Source of the DNA: an uncultured Porphyromonadaceae bacterium
GTDB taxonomy: Bacteria > Bacteroidota > Bacteroidia > Bacteroidales > Muribaculaceae
Length of the DNA: 9,251 bases
NCBI GenBank assembly: GCA_947176355.1
Contig: CAMWQY010000089.1
Span: forward strand, 1-9,251
Direction: 5' to 3'
Below the pieces are notes generated by a model. That model was not told the origin of the DNA. It saw only the letters and a list, made by a program, of their open reading frames with translations, and did not search any database. Below, piece by piece: positions 1 through 8,213 of this stretch. The translations under genes and the position numbers were made by a program. Position 1 is the first letter of the stretch; each line of letters starts with the position of its first letter.

Positions 1-2
1 AA

Positions 3-2018
3 AATGGCAAGGTGTTTGAAGCCGCCCAGATCGACGACAGCGTCAAGACTCCGCTGAATGAGCAGCTTGACGGACTTGGCGACCTTATCACCAAGGCTTC
101 ATACGCGATAGCAGCCCTGATCGTAGTAGGGCGTATCATAATGTATTTTATCAACACGCCCTTCGATTGGATTGGATTTATCACATATCTGCTTCAGACA
201 CTGATGATTGCAGTGACCCTTGTGGTCGTGGCTGTCCCCGAAGGTCTTCCGATGGCTGTCACCCTATCTCTCGCTTACTCAATGCGACGCATGCTCAAGA
301 CCAACAATCTTGTGCGTAAGATGCACGCATGCGAGACTATGGGTGCGACAACCGTGATCTGCACAGACAAGACCGGTACGCTGACCCAGAATCAGATGCA
401 GATATATAAGACAAATTTCTTTGGGAATCCTTCCGATGAAGTCTTATATGAGGGGATTGCGGTCAATTCCACTGCCCAGCTGGACTTGGCGGGTGAAAAA
501 CCGCAGGTGCTTGGCAATCCTACCGAAGGAGCACTTCTTCTTTGGCTCACTGAGCGCGGAATTGACTATGCCGCTCTTCGAGCCAAGGTCGTGCGCATCG
601 AGGAACTCCCATTCACCACGGAGCGGAAGTATATGGCTACTGTGGTGAAGTCTTCCACCGGCAAGAATATCCTTTATGTGAAAGGTGCGCCTGAGATAGT
701 ATTCGGCATGTGCAAGAACACTGCAGGAGTGACTAAAGCAGAAATCGACGCGCAACTTCTCGAATATCAGAATATGGCGATGCGTACCTTAGGTTTCGCC
801 TATCAGGAAGTCAATGAAGGGGAAGTGACTATAAAAGACGGTAGGGTAGTGGCTGAAAACCTCACTTTGCTGGGCATAGTGGCTATATCTGACCCTGTGC
901 GTGCGGATGTCCCCGATGCCGTGCGTGAAGTCACTGATGCCGGTATCAAGGTGAAGATTGTCACCGGCGACACACCCGGGACAGCCAAGGAAATCGGACG
1001 TCAGGTTGGCATCTGGGATGATGCTGTCGACTCTGACCGCAATATCATCACCGGTGTGGAATTTGAGGCTCTTTCCGATGAAGAGCTTAAAGAACGGATT
1101 GGCGACCTGAAGATTATCGCCCGCGCCCGTCCGATGGATAAGAAGCGTCTTGTGGAGACTCTTCAGGAGAAGAATGAGGTGGTGGCAGTGACAGGCGACG
1201 GCACAAATGATGCCCCAGCCCTGAAGGCGGCACACGTAGGTCTGTCGATGGGTGACGGTACTTCGGTAGCTAAGGAGGCTTCTGACATCACTATAGTCGA
1301 CAATTCATTCTCTTCGATCGGTCGCGCAGTGATGTGGGGACGTTCGCTTTATCAGAATATCCAGCGCTTCATACTCTTCCAGATGACCGTCAATGTAGCG
1401 GCTTGCCTGATAGTGCTTGCAGGCGCATTTATGGGCACTGAGTCGCCTCTGACAGTGACGCAGATGCTTTGGGTCAATTTGATTATGGACACCTTCGCCG
1501 CCATGGCACTCGCATCTCTGCCGCCATCGGCAAGCGTGATGAAGGAAAAACCGCGTTCTCGTGAGGCTTTCATTATCAACCGGCCTATGTGGCGATCTAT
1601 AATAGGGGTGGGCGGCATATTTTTCATTCTGCTTCTCGGCATCCTCTATATCTTTGAGCATTATTCTGTAGACTCAATGACGCAGATATTCTCCTTTATA
1701 CCGCAATCCGGCAATCCGGGAATTGAAAGCCTTACAAAGTATGAACTCTCGATGTTCTTCACTATATTCGTCTTCCTGCAGTTCTGGAACATGTTTAATG
1801 CCCGAGCCTTCCAGACGGGATGTAGCGCATTCCATTTAAAGGGAGCGAGTGGATTCGTGATGATTGCCTTTGCGATCCTCGTAGGTCAGATAGCCATCGT
1901 GACAATAGGCGGCGAATTCTTCAACGTCACCCCACTCCGCCTCGAAGACTGGCTAATCATCATCGGCTCGACCTCCCTCGTCCTCTGGATCGGCGAACTA
2001 CTTAGACTCTTTAAATAA
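3..2018 (+). CDS. Calcium-transporting P-type ATPase (PMCA-like, P2B), 5'-truncated by the window edge
   Basis: An ATP-driven inner-membrane cation pump, most likely exporting Ca2+. The frame is open to the left edge, so the GTG at 12 is internal and not a start. The 671 residues present (numbered from the codon at 3) lack TM1-2 and most of the actuator domain with its TGES loop; about 200 residues are missing relative to the family. Visible are TM3-4 (about 29-80) with the ion-site motif PEGLP (79-83), the phosphorylation loop DKTGTLT with Asp122, the nucleotide-domain KGAPE (227-231), TGDTPGTA (from 321), the hinge TGDGTNDAP (397-405), and TM5-10 (about 456-670). TM6 carries NLIMDT (Asn492, Asp496), and PEGLP is followed by MAVTLSLAYS; both resemble plasma-membrane Ca2+ pumps more than SERCA types. 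All catalytic motifs present are intact. It converges on the GH43 gene, and its TAA stop is the first three bases of the downstream hairpin. It is probably housekeeping and not part of the glycan locus. Confidence 0.93.
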   Translation, partial: NGKVFEAAQIDDSVKTPLNEQLDGLGDLITKASYAIAALIVVGRIIMYFINTPFDWIGFITYLLQTLMIAVTLVVVAVPEGLPMAVTLSLAYSMRRMLKTNNLVRKMHACETMGATTVICTDKTGTLTQNQMQIYKTNFFGNPSDEVLYEGIAVNSTAQLDLAGEKPQVLGNPTEGALLLWLTERGIDYAALRAKVVRIEELPFTTERKYMATVVKSSTGKNILYVKGAPEIVFGMCKNTAGVTKAEIDAQLLEYQNMAMRTLGFAYQEVNEGEVTIKDGRVVAENLTLLGIVAISDPVRADVPDAVREVTDAGIKVKIVTGDTPGTAKEIGRQVGIWDDAVDSDRNIITGVEFEALSDEELKERIGDLKIIARARPMDKKRLVETLQEKNEVVAVTGDGTNDAPALKAAHVGLSMGDGTSVAKEASDITIVDNSFSSIGRAVMWGRSLYQNIQRFILFQMTVNVAACLIVLAGAFMGTESPLTVTQMLWVNLIMDTFAAMALASLPPSASVMKEKPRSREAFIINRPMWRSIIGVGGIFFILLLGILYIFEHYSVDSMTQIFSFIPQSGNPGIESLTKYELSMFFTIFVFLQFWNMFNARAFQTGCSAFHLKGASGFVMIAFAILVGQIAIVTIGGEFFNVTPLRLEDWLIIIGSTSLVLWIGELLRLFK

Positions 2019-2093
2019 TTCATAATTCATAATGCATAATTGCTTGACGATAAATTTTATCGTCGAGAATTATGCATTATGAATTATGAATTA
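2016..2093. terminator. Long near-perfect palindromic hairpin between convergent genes (bidirectional terminator or palindromic repeat element)
   Basis: A 26-nt left arm (2016-2041) is the exact reverse complement of the right arm (2068-2093). Inside it, 2043-2053 pairs with 2057-2067 with one T-G wobble, leaving only G2042 bulged and a loop of about 3 nt. The outer arm is built of heptamers (AATTCAT twice, then AATGCAT, then AATT). The element starts on the TAA stop of the ATPase gene and ends 4 nt before the stop codon of the opposing GH43 gene, so it occupies the whole intergenic space. A shared terminator for both convergent transcripts is the simplest reading. Unlike a classic intrinsic terminator it is long, its outer stem is AT-rich and there is no separate T tract, so a dispersed palindromic repeat serving the same purpose is an alternative. 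Confidence 0.75.
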
Positions 2094-2097
2094 AGCA

Positions 2098-3807
2098 TTA
2101 GTTATTGAAGTGGAACCAGTCGATGTCGATGTGGCCTCCAGTCTGCTTTGTGGCGTAGTTGAATAGGGCGAATTTGGTGCCCATGAAATGGCGCATATAG
2201 TCAAACCTCATTGCTATCTCCCGGTCAAAACCTGTCCAGTTTTCTCCGTCCATGCTATAGGCAAACGATGCCATATCGCGTCCCGGATTGAAATCGCCGT
2301 TTATCCGCAGGAATACATTCTGCTCCTTCTTATTCTTGAATTTCAACGGAATTTCCGCCATCACGTTCACGTCTACCGTCTCAATATCTCGCGGTTGCTT
2401 GAATATGGATTTCTCCTCGGCGAGCTGAAGGAAATGTTTTCCCCCTTTCTTGACTACGCGCAGCACTCCGCTATCTCCATTGTAAGCTGCGAGTCCGCAA
2501 ATATCGCCGTCTTTCATATTAGCTACATCAATCTTTACCGATCCGGAACATGTAGGACCTGCCATGCGCTGAGTCAGCGTATTTGGTGCCACCTGCAAAT
2601 TATCTACCACGCGTGCTGTCTTCAAGCGAAGATGGCCCGGACGTTCTTGCAGGCTCCAAGCCTCGTCGATCGGGTTATGGTTCCACTGCCAATATAGGTT
2701 CATGCCATTGCGCGCATGATAACCACCATTCTGATTTATCGGCAATAGCTCAAACTCATCGCTGCCGATGAATCCTGCCACATCAGGGTGCTTCTTGCTG
2801 AGATCCGACGGAGTGCGATAGTTTCTTCTGTCAAGCAATGGATTTCCGGATGGATTGTCTGAAGGATCTTCTGCTATGGCATTGTTTGTGACCCCTGTAT
2901 ACTCGCCTACCATGGGCCATCCTTCCACCCAAGTCACGGGAAGGGCACAGGGTACACGTCCGATACCTCCACGGTCTTGGAATATCAACGCCCACCATCC
3001 TTTGTCGCTCTGGTCGTCGCCTACAAGGCATCCTTGCCCCACTCCTCCGTATGATTCAAAGGGAGTCTCGAGGATGATTTTCTTCTCGTAGGGTCCTTCG
3101 ATATTATTGGCACGGTAGCACACCTCACGGCGAACTCTTCCTTGGACACCCCATTTCATGGAGATCATGCAGATGTAGTATTTGCCATTATGCTTGATCA
3201 CACTGCTTCCTTCAAGAAGAGCGGTTTTTTCCTCCGGATCAAACGCTGCATCCACCACTTTTTTATTCAGTCCTCCTGCAAGGGGATGAAAATCTTTACC
3301 GAGTTCTACGACCGTGCACCCACCCCCGCTCGTAAACAGATAGCGTCTGCCATCCTCATCGAAAAGGAGAGAAGCATCGTGCATGTGCGGAGGGCGCGCT
3401 ATGAGTTGCCAAGGACCTTCAGGATTTTCTGCACAAAATACAAATCCTTTGCCCGGAGCACCATTGGCTGAGAACCACACGTAGAATTTCCCCATGTGAT
3501 AGCGTATGCTTGAAGCCCATTGACCTTGCCCATAGACAGTCTGTCCGTTTAACAGGTCATAACGGTCTCCGTCGTCGATGCGGTCGAAAACGTATCCTAT
3601 GGTTTCCCAATTGACCATATCTTTCGATTTCATGATTGGTCCGCCGGGCATGAGATGCATTGTAGTGCTTATCATGTAATAAGTGTCGGCTACCTTGCAG
3701 ACGCTGATGTCGGGGACGTCGGCGTTTATTACGGGGTTGCGAAATGTCTCTCCCGCTCCGGCAAGCAATGGCAAAACCAAAAGCAAAAAGGCAAAAATTC
3801 TCTTCAT
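2098..3807 (-). CDS. Secreted glycoside hydrolase family 43 enzyme (beta-xylosidase / alpha-L-arabinofuranosidase type) with C-terminal beta-sandwich domain
   Basis: A 569-residue periplasmic glycosidase predicted to cleave terminal xylose or arabinose from plant-type oligosaccharides by inversion. The start chosen is the ATG at 3805-3807, because it opens directly into a signal peptide (MKRIFAFLLLVLPLLAGAG). An in-frame ATG 13 codons further upstream would put a non-signal stretch in front and overlap the likely promoter. No lipobox cysteine is seen. The five-bladed propeller (about 22-330) carries the GH43 triad: base Asp33 in NADVPDISV, pKa-modulating Asp144 in HMHDASLLFDEDG, and acid Glu199 in LLEGSSVIK. 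Residues about 360-569 resemble the ConA-like C-terminal domain of GH43 beta-xylosidases (LYWQWNHNP, LRLKT, FNYATKQTGGHIDIDWFHF). PDIS replaces the common PDPS, a variant I recall from GH43 groups having this extra domain; the subfamily is not certain. It is divergent from the HTCS gene and fits its regulon. Exact substrate is unresolved. Confidence 0.9.
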   Translation of the reverse strand: MKRIFAFLLLVLPLLAGAGETFRNPVINADVPDISVCKVADTYYMISTTMHLMPGGPIMKSKDMVNWETIGYVFDRIDDGDRYDLLNGQTVYGQGQWASSIRYHMGKFYVWFSANGAPGKGFVFCAENPEGPWQLIARPPHMHDASLLFDEDGRRYLFTSGGGCTVVELGKDFHPLAGGLNKKVVDAAFDPEEKTALLEGSSVIKHNGKYYICMISMKWGVQGRVRREVCYRANNIEGPYEKKIILETPFESYGGVGQGCLVGDDQSDKGWWALIFQDRGGIGRVPCALPVTWVEGWPMVGEYTGVTNNAIAEDPSDNPSGNPLLDRRNYRTPSDLSKKHPDVAGFIGSDEFELLPINQNGGYHARNGMNLYWQWNHNPIDEAWSLQERPGHLRLKTARVVDNLQVAPNTLTQRMAGPTCSGSVKIDVANMKDGDICGLAAYNGDSGVLRVVKKGGKHFLQLAEEKSIFKQPRDIETVDVNVMAEIPLKFKNKKEQNVFLRINGDFNPGRDMASFAYSMDGENWTGFDREIAMRFDYMRHFMGTKFALFNYATKQTGGHIDIDWFHFNN

Positions 3808-3843
3808 GGTGTTTAAGTGGATATAATAATGAAAAATCGTTTG

Positions 3844-3851
3844 CAAAATTA
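3844..3851 (-). promoter_or_regulatory. Candidate -7 box for the GH43 gene
   Basis: On the minus strand this reads TAATTTTG, matching the Bacteroides -7 consensus TAnnTTTG, 36 nt upstream of the GH43 start codon. That would leave a leader of roughly 30 nt. No good TTTG -33 element sits 19-21 nt further upstream, as would be expected for an activator-dependent promoter, but this also weakens the call. The leader has no evident Shine-Dalgarno sequence, which is common in this phylum. Confidence 0.45.
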
Positions 3852-3951
3852 CTAATATAGTTTCATTTTAGGATATGTCGATTTTTTCAAATTCTTTACA
3901 ATAAGTTTTTGAGTAGTTTAAATCTGTTGCTTATTAATTCAAATCAGTATT

Positions 3952-4031
3952 TTCAGCCAGTGCAACGAAACTTCAAATTAATGCGACTAATATTAAATAT
4001 GAATTTCATACCTCAAAGCGATTGCGACGAA
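3952..4031 (+). repeat. Array of three related direct repeats, candidate HTCS operator
   Basis: Three units share a TTCA/TCAAA element followed by TGCRACKAA: 3952-3969 (TTCA...TGCAACGAA), 3972-3990 (TTCAAA...TGCGACTAA) and 4012-4031 (CTCAAA...TGCGACGAA). The TGC steps begin at 3961, 3982 and 4023, spacings of 21 and 41 bp, so all lie on about the same face of the helix. Units 2 and 3 are the closest pair. The array lies 58 bp upstream of the HTCS start codon and about 100 bp from the GH43 promoter candidate. Bipartite direct repeats on a 21-bp period suit AraC-family DNA binding. Function is inferred; the repeats themselves are visible. Confidence 0.5.
3998..4010. repeat. 13-bp perfect palindrome in the divergent promoter region
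   Basis: TATGAATTTCATA is self-complementary around the central T4004. It sits between the second and third direct-repeat units, where a further 21-bp-phased unit would otherwise begin (4002-4003). It may be a separate protein-binding site or chance in AT-rich DNA. Confidence 0.3.
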
Positions 4032-4059
4032 TGTGTAAATTTACTATAAGTTTTGTAGC

Positions 4060-4067
4060 TAATTTTG
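4060..4067 (+). promoter_or_regulatory. Candidate -7 box for the HTCS regulator gene
   Basis: TAATTTTG matches the Bacteroides TAnnTTTG -7 consensus and ends 21 nt before the ATG at 4089, implying a short leader of roughly 15 nt. No convincing TTTG -33 element is present at the expected distance. The last unit of the direct-repeat array ends 28 bp upstream, a workable distance for an activator or autoregulation. Confidence 0.45.
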
Positions 4068-4088
4068 TAATCAGAAAAACCATCCATC

Positions 4089-7000
4089 ATGAAAGCTACA
4101 AACATTCAAATTTACTGTCGCATTTTGTTGCTGTCGCTTTGTTTCTTTGGTGTGTTTGATGTGGTTGCTCTGCACGATGTGTCTGTCAGGCTCTACGACC
4201 AAAGGAAAATCCTTGCCGGCAATTACTCGTCATTTTGCAACGACAAAGACGGTTTCCTTTGGGTTGGCACTGACGCAGGATTGTTGCGCTTTGATGGCAA
4301 TAATGTAGACCTATATAGAAATGACGAGCACGACCCGCACTCTATAAGCGACAATAAGATAGTAAGCCTCTATTCGGATAGCAAGGGCCGGACATGGGTA
4401 GGCACTGTAGATGGTCTGAACCTATATGATGAAAATACCAATTCATTTCGTCTTGCAAGACTTCAGGGGATGCTTCTCAACGGTTTTGTCCGCGATATCG
4501 CGGAATTCCCGGACGGAAGGTTGTTGTATCTTGTCTCCGGAATTGGCTTATTTTCAGTCGACATGAATTCGATTGATGATGAAGACTCCGACATAAAGGT
4601 AGATCGTATCAAAATGTCGTACGACGATGGCTTTGGAGTGAGCCGTCTGATCAAATCAGGGAAAAAGGAGGTGTTTTTCACCACCGTCGGAGGGTCGATA
4701 TGCCGATTAAATCCGGATTATAGTGTAGAGCTTCTTGCAAAAATTGATGCCAATGCTTCGAAGATTTCCTGGCAACCGGATGATGCCTTGATTCTTTCCA
4801 CCCAATATGAAGTCTTTCGCCTTGACCTGAAGTCAAAATCTCTGACACCTCTTAAGATAGCGGGGAAAGAGAGAATCAAAGTGACTGAAATTTGCTGTTC
4901 GGACGACATTGCATATATTGCGACGGCAGGTGATGGACTGTGGGAAGTAAAAAATGGGGGTTCTACAATAGAGAGGTCGAGCAGTTTTACGTCGTCTAAC
5001 TTGGATCTCTCTTCCTTAAAAATAGGGAGCGTATTTCTCGATCATTTTGGCAACCTTTGGTTTGGATGCAACAATAGGGGACTCGCGATGGCACCGGCGC
5101 ACAATGGTCCCTTCTTTATGAAGTCACTTGCCGGACTGCTACGGGAAGAAGGTGGGGCAGAATTGACTTCTATGTGCGTCTTGGATGATGGATTAGCCGT
5201 AGGACTCAATAATGGGAAGGTGATCTTTATCAATAATGATGATGATGATGTCCGTAAGGTATTGGTTTCTAATGGTTCGCCTGTGACTTCCCTTTCAAAA
5301 TATTCAGATGGGCGTGTGCTTGTAGGAGTGGCGCGTGAGGGAATATGGAGCGTCAATGCCAAGACGCTTGCTTTGTCAAAAATCGTAAGTCCGGAGTCAC
5401 GCTATCCCGGGGTAGTGGTGTCTTCTTGCGACAACGGCGATATTGTGGCAGCTTTCGGGGAGTTGGGAGTGCTACGTTACAACCCTGTCACTCACGATGA
5501 AAAATGGTTTTATCCGGTAGACGGCAGCAATCTTCTATCATGTGGATATTACGCGGGAATCTCAAAGACATCCGACGGCCGAATTTGGATAGGAGGTTAT
5601 AGCGGAATTGCTTGCTATGACCCGGAGTCTGACAATCTTATTCCCATCGACCAAAACCCGTTTGTCAAAGGGGTGGTCAACGATGTCTGTGATTACCCCG
5701 GCGGAGTAATGATAGCTACCGACCGAGGACTCATATATTATGATAAAGGGAAAGGGGTGGTGAAAAAATTCACTGTCCCCGATGGTCTTCCGGACAATGA
5801 TGTCCGTACTCTTGAGTCTGACGGGAAAGGAGGTATCTGGATGGGCACCATGAAAGGGATAGCCTACCTGAGTGATATCAACGGAAAGGTGCGCAGTTAT
5901 GGAGGCAAGTCGGGTGTCGCAAGGTCGTCGTATGTCTTTTCAGATCGCGGATTGTCTTCTTCTGATGTCTTATTAGGAAACTTTGAAAACATTGTGATGT
6001 TTGATCCGGACTCGGTAAGTTCTTCATCATTTGGCTCGAAGATCAACATTACAGGTCTGTACGTCAATGGAGAGCGTCTCACAGGTAAGAGCCGTGCCGG
6101 GTCGTCGCTGATGCTGGAGGGTTCGGTGACCCATCCGGAGCTTATACGCCTTTCACATCAGGACAATTCTCTTGTGATAAGACTTTCCACTCTGGATTTC
6201 CGCGATTCTTCCGATCTCAGATATGAGTGGCAACTTGATGGAGAAGGGGATAACTGGCACTCATCGACTCCGGGGGAGAGCGTGATATATCTTCCTCCAT
6301 TGAAATCAGGGCATCACAAACTCAGGCTACGTGGCTGTGAAAATGATATGGTTTCGGATATCAAGGAGCTTAATCTTGATGTGAAAGCCCCGTGGTATCT
6401 GTCGAATATGGCATACGCCTCTTATTTCCTTATAATAGTTGCCATGGGAGGCCTTATATATAAGGTGGTGAAAAACAAGAGAGAGGAGGAGCTGTATGAG
6501 ACCAAGATCAAATATTTCATGGATATTTCCCACGAGCTTCGTTCTCCGGTCACTTTGATGCTGACTCCCGTGGAGACGCTGCTTAAGCAAAACAACTCCC
6601 CTGAGACCACATCCCAGCTTCTCACGATGCGGCGCAACGGACAGAGGGTGCTCAATCTTGTGGATCAGCTCCTTGATCTCCGCAAGATAGAGAAAGGGAA
6701 AATGAGACTTGTATATTCCAATATGGATATCAAGGCTTTCGTGGGGCAACTCGTCGACATGTTCAAGCCAATGGCTGAGGAAAAGAAACAGACACTTTCT
6801 TTTGTATGCCACGAGAAGGAACTGCGTGGAAAAGTAGATGGCAACAATATGGATAAGATACTTGTAAATCTCATTTCCAATGCAATCAAATATACACCTG
6901 ACGGGGGAGAAGTGACGGTGGAATTGAAGAAAACGGAAGATTCCTTTGGCACTCAGAAATATTCAGTGACGGTGACTGACACCGGCATAGGGCTTGATAA

Positions 7001-8111
7001 TAAGATGATTTCTCACCTCTTTGAGAGATTCTACCGCAACCGTGAGTATCACCATGGCAATGCCTCAGGTTTTGGCATCGGGCTTGACCTTTGCATGAGA
7101 CTTGTCGAGCTTCACAAAGGGGACATTTCTGCTAAAAACCGTGAAGACGGCATAAAGGGTAGTGTCTTTACCGTGACCTTCCCGCTCATCCCGGTAGACT
7201 CTGAGGGAGTGGAAGATAAAGAAGAGCCGAAGCATCGTCCTCTTCCGGTGGTCATGCCCCATACTGCGAGCACTCCAAAGGTTGCAAAGTCGGGACACAG
7301 GTTCAGGATAATGGTGGTCGACGACGATCAGGAGTTGCGTGATTATCTTAAGGAGTGTTTGGGTGCATCTTATAAGGTGGTGACAATGCCGGATGCAGAG
7401 ACAGCCTTGAAAGATATCTCGGAAAGGCATCCGGATCTCATTGTCTCGGATATTAAGATGGGGGCTATTGACGGCATTTCATTCTTGCGTCGTCTGAAGA
7501 CAAATATGGCAACGCAGCATATCCCCGTCATTCTTTTCAGTTCAGCCACCAACAGCGACGAGCGCGTAAGGGGGTGGAAGAATGGTGCTGACGGCTATTT
7601 GCCAAAACCCTTTGCGATTGATGAGCTCGAAGGTATGATTTCCGGTCTTCTTTCCACGCGAAGCAAGCTCAAGGGAAAATTCTCCGGCTCGCATGAGTCG
7701 GTCGACAAGATTGAGGCTCCGAAAGTGAAGGGCGTAGATGAGGATCTGATGGACAAGATCAACAGATATATCAACGACAATCTTTCTGAAACTGCGATGA
7801 ACGTGGATGCTCTCAGCGAATATGTAGGTCTAAGCCGTTCGCAGCTACACAGAAGGATGAAAGATATAGTAGGTGTCGCACCAAGCGATTATATTAGAAA
7901 TGTCAAGCTACGCAAGGCGTGTGAGATGCTGGCTAAAGGAGATGTAGATATAGCCCAAGTGGCTTATTCATTGGGTTTCAACGCACAATCTCATTTTTCT
8001 ACTCTATTCAAACGCTATACGGGCATGACTCCTACTGAATATCGCACACAAGGAAAAGATAATCCTGATATCGGAATCTCTGACGTTAACATTAAGGAAG
8101 ATGATGTGTAA
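4089..8111 (+). CDS. Hybrid two-component system (HTCS) regulator: periplasmic sensor, histidine kinase, receiver and AraC DNA-binding domain in one chain
   Basis: A 1340-residue inner-membrane regulator of the type that senses a glycan fragment and activates its PUL. Domain order: signal sequence or first membrane segment (about 8-27); periplasmic beta-propeller with regulator-propeller repeats, recognisable by W-[IVFM]-G motifs at W58, W103, W324, W500 and W584; a Y_Y_Y immunoglobulin-like domain (about 700-768, YEWQLDG at 712); membrane segment 774-794; HisKA with phospho-accepting His815 in DISHELRSP; HATPase with N box Asn931, DTGIGL from Asp964 and GFGIGL 994-999; receiver about 1072-1185 with acidic residues 1078-1080, phospho-acceptor Asp1121 and Lys1173; AraC helix-turn-helix about 1221-1325 ending near GMTPTEYRTQ. 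Length and order are normal for the family and every catalytic residue is present. In the receiver the usual Met-Pro after the phospho-Asp is Met-Gly. It lies between a divergent GH43 gene and a co-oriented susC, which makes both probable targets. Ligand cannot be read from the sequence. Confidence 0.96.
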   Translation: MKATNIQIYCRILLLSLCFFGVFDVVALHDVSVRLYDQRKILAGNYSSFCNDKDGFLWVGTDAGLLRFDGNNVDLYRNDEHDPHSISDNKIVSLYSDSKGRTWVGTVDGLNLYDENTNSFRLARLQGMLLNGFVRDIAEFPDGRLLYLVSGIGLFSVDMNSIDDEDSDIKVDRIKMSYDDGFGVSRLIKSGKKEVFFTTVGGSICRLNPDYSVELLAKIDANASKISWQPDDALILSTQYEVFRLDLKSKSLTPLKIAGKERIKVTEICCSDDIAYIATAGDGLWEVKNGGSTIERSSSFTSSNLDLSSLKIGSVFLDHFGNLWFGCNNRGLAMAPAHNGPFFMKSLAGLLREEGGAELTSMCVLDDGLAVGLNNGKVIFINNDDDDVRKVLVSNGSPVTSLSKYSDGRVLVGVAREGIWSVNAKTLALSKIVSPESRYPGVVVSSCDNGDIVAAFGELGVLRYNPVTHDEKWFYPVDGSNLLSCGYYAGISKTSDGRIWIGGYSGIACYDPESDNLIPIDQNPFVKGVVNDVCDYPGGVMIATDRGLIYYDKGKGVVKKFTVPDGLPDNDVRTLESDGKGGIWMGTMKGIAYLSDINGKVRSYGGKSGVARSSYVFSDRGLSSSDVLLGNFENIVMFDPDSVSSSSFGSKINITGLYVNGERLTGKSRAGSSLMLEGSVTHPELIRLSHQDNSLVIRLSTLDFRDSSDLRYEWQLDGEGDNWHSSTPGESVIYLPPLKSGHHKLRLRGCENDMVSDIKELNLDVKAPWYLSNMAYASYFLIIVAMGGLIYKVVKNKREEELYETKIKYFMDISHELRSPVTLMLTPVETLLKQNNSPETTSQLLTMRRNGQRVLNLVDQLLDLRKIEKGKMRLVYSNMDIKAFVGQLVDMFKPMAEEKKQTLSFVCHEKELRGKVDGNNMDKILVNLISNAIKYTPDGGEVTVELKKTEDSFGTQKYSVTVTDTGIGLDNKMISHLFERFYRNREYHHGNASGFGIGLDLCMRLVELHKGDISAKNREDGIKGSVFTVTFPLIPVDSEGVEDKEEPKHRPLPVVMPHTASTPKVAKSGHRFRIMVVDDDQELRDYLKECLGASYKVVTMPDAETALKDISERHPDLIVSDIKMGAIDGISFLRRLKTNMATQHIPVILFSSATNSDERVRGWKNGADGYLPKPFAIDELEGMISGLLSTRSKLKGKFSGSHESVDKIEAPKVKGVDEDLMDKINRYINDNLSETAMNVDALSEYVGLSRSQLHRRMKDIVGVAPSDYIRNVKLRKACEMLAKGDVDIAQVAYSLGFNAQSHFSTLFKRYTGMTPTEYRTQGKDNPDIGISDVNIKEDDV

Positions 8112-8213
8112 GTTATTGATAATCATATAGGCTGTTACAAATTTGAATACATTGGAGATATCGCGGGGTTTCGAGTGGCACCAATTTTAAATGATTTGAC
8201 GAATATTATAAAA

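Noticed and set aside
12..14. GTG as the start of the P-type ATPase gene
   Set aside because: The frame continues upstream to the window edge and the protein begins just before TM3; the actuator domain and TM1-2 must lie to the left.
2016..2093. Hairpin as part of a CRISPR array or an insertion-sequence end
   Set aside because: There is a single palindrome without spacer-repeat alternation, no transposase, and no target-site duplication visible at its edges.
2188..2697. 169-codon open frame on the plus strand
   Set aside because: It is antisense to the C-terminal part of the GH43 gene, shows no recognisable domain or leader, and is explained by the coding strand's codon bias.
3808..3846. 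Upstream in-frame ATG giving a 582-residue GH43 protein
   Set aside because: The added 13 residues would precede a complete signal peptide, and that ATG lies at or before the likely transcription start (-7 box at 3844-3851).
3926..3944. Possible fourth operator-like copy facing the GH43 gene (minus strand, AGCAAC preceded by TTGAATTAAT)
   Set aside because: It matches the array motif only loosely in an AT-rich stretch and the spacing differs, so it is not listed as a feature.
4110..4160. Lipoprotein signal at the HTCS N-terminus (LLLSLC)
   Set aside because: The residue before the cysteine is Leu rather than Gly, Ala or Ser, so it does not fit a lipobox; a membrane segment or ordinary signal sequence is the better reading.
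5236..5250. Short GAT tandem repeat (possible phase-variable microsatellite)
   Set aside because: Only about four trinucleotide units encoding an Asp run in a propeller loop; changes would stay in frame, so no switching is expected.
6327..6812. 161-codon open frame on the minus strand
   Set aside because: It is antisense to the transmembrane and kinase region of the HTCS gene, whose domains in the plus frame are unmistakable.
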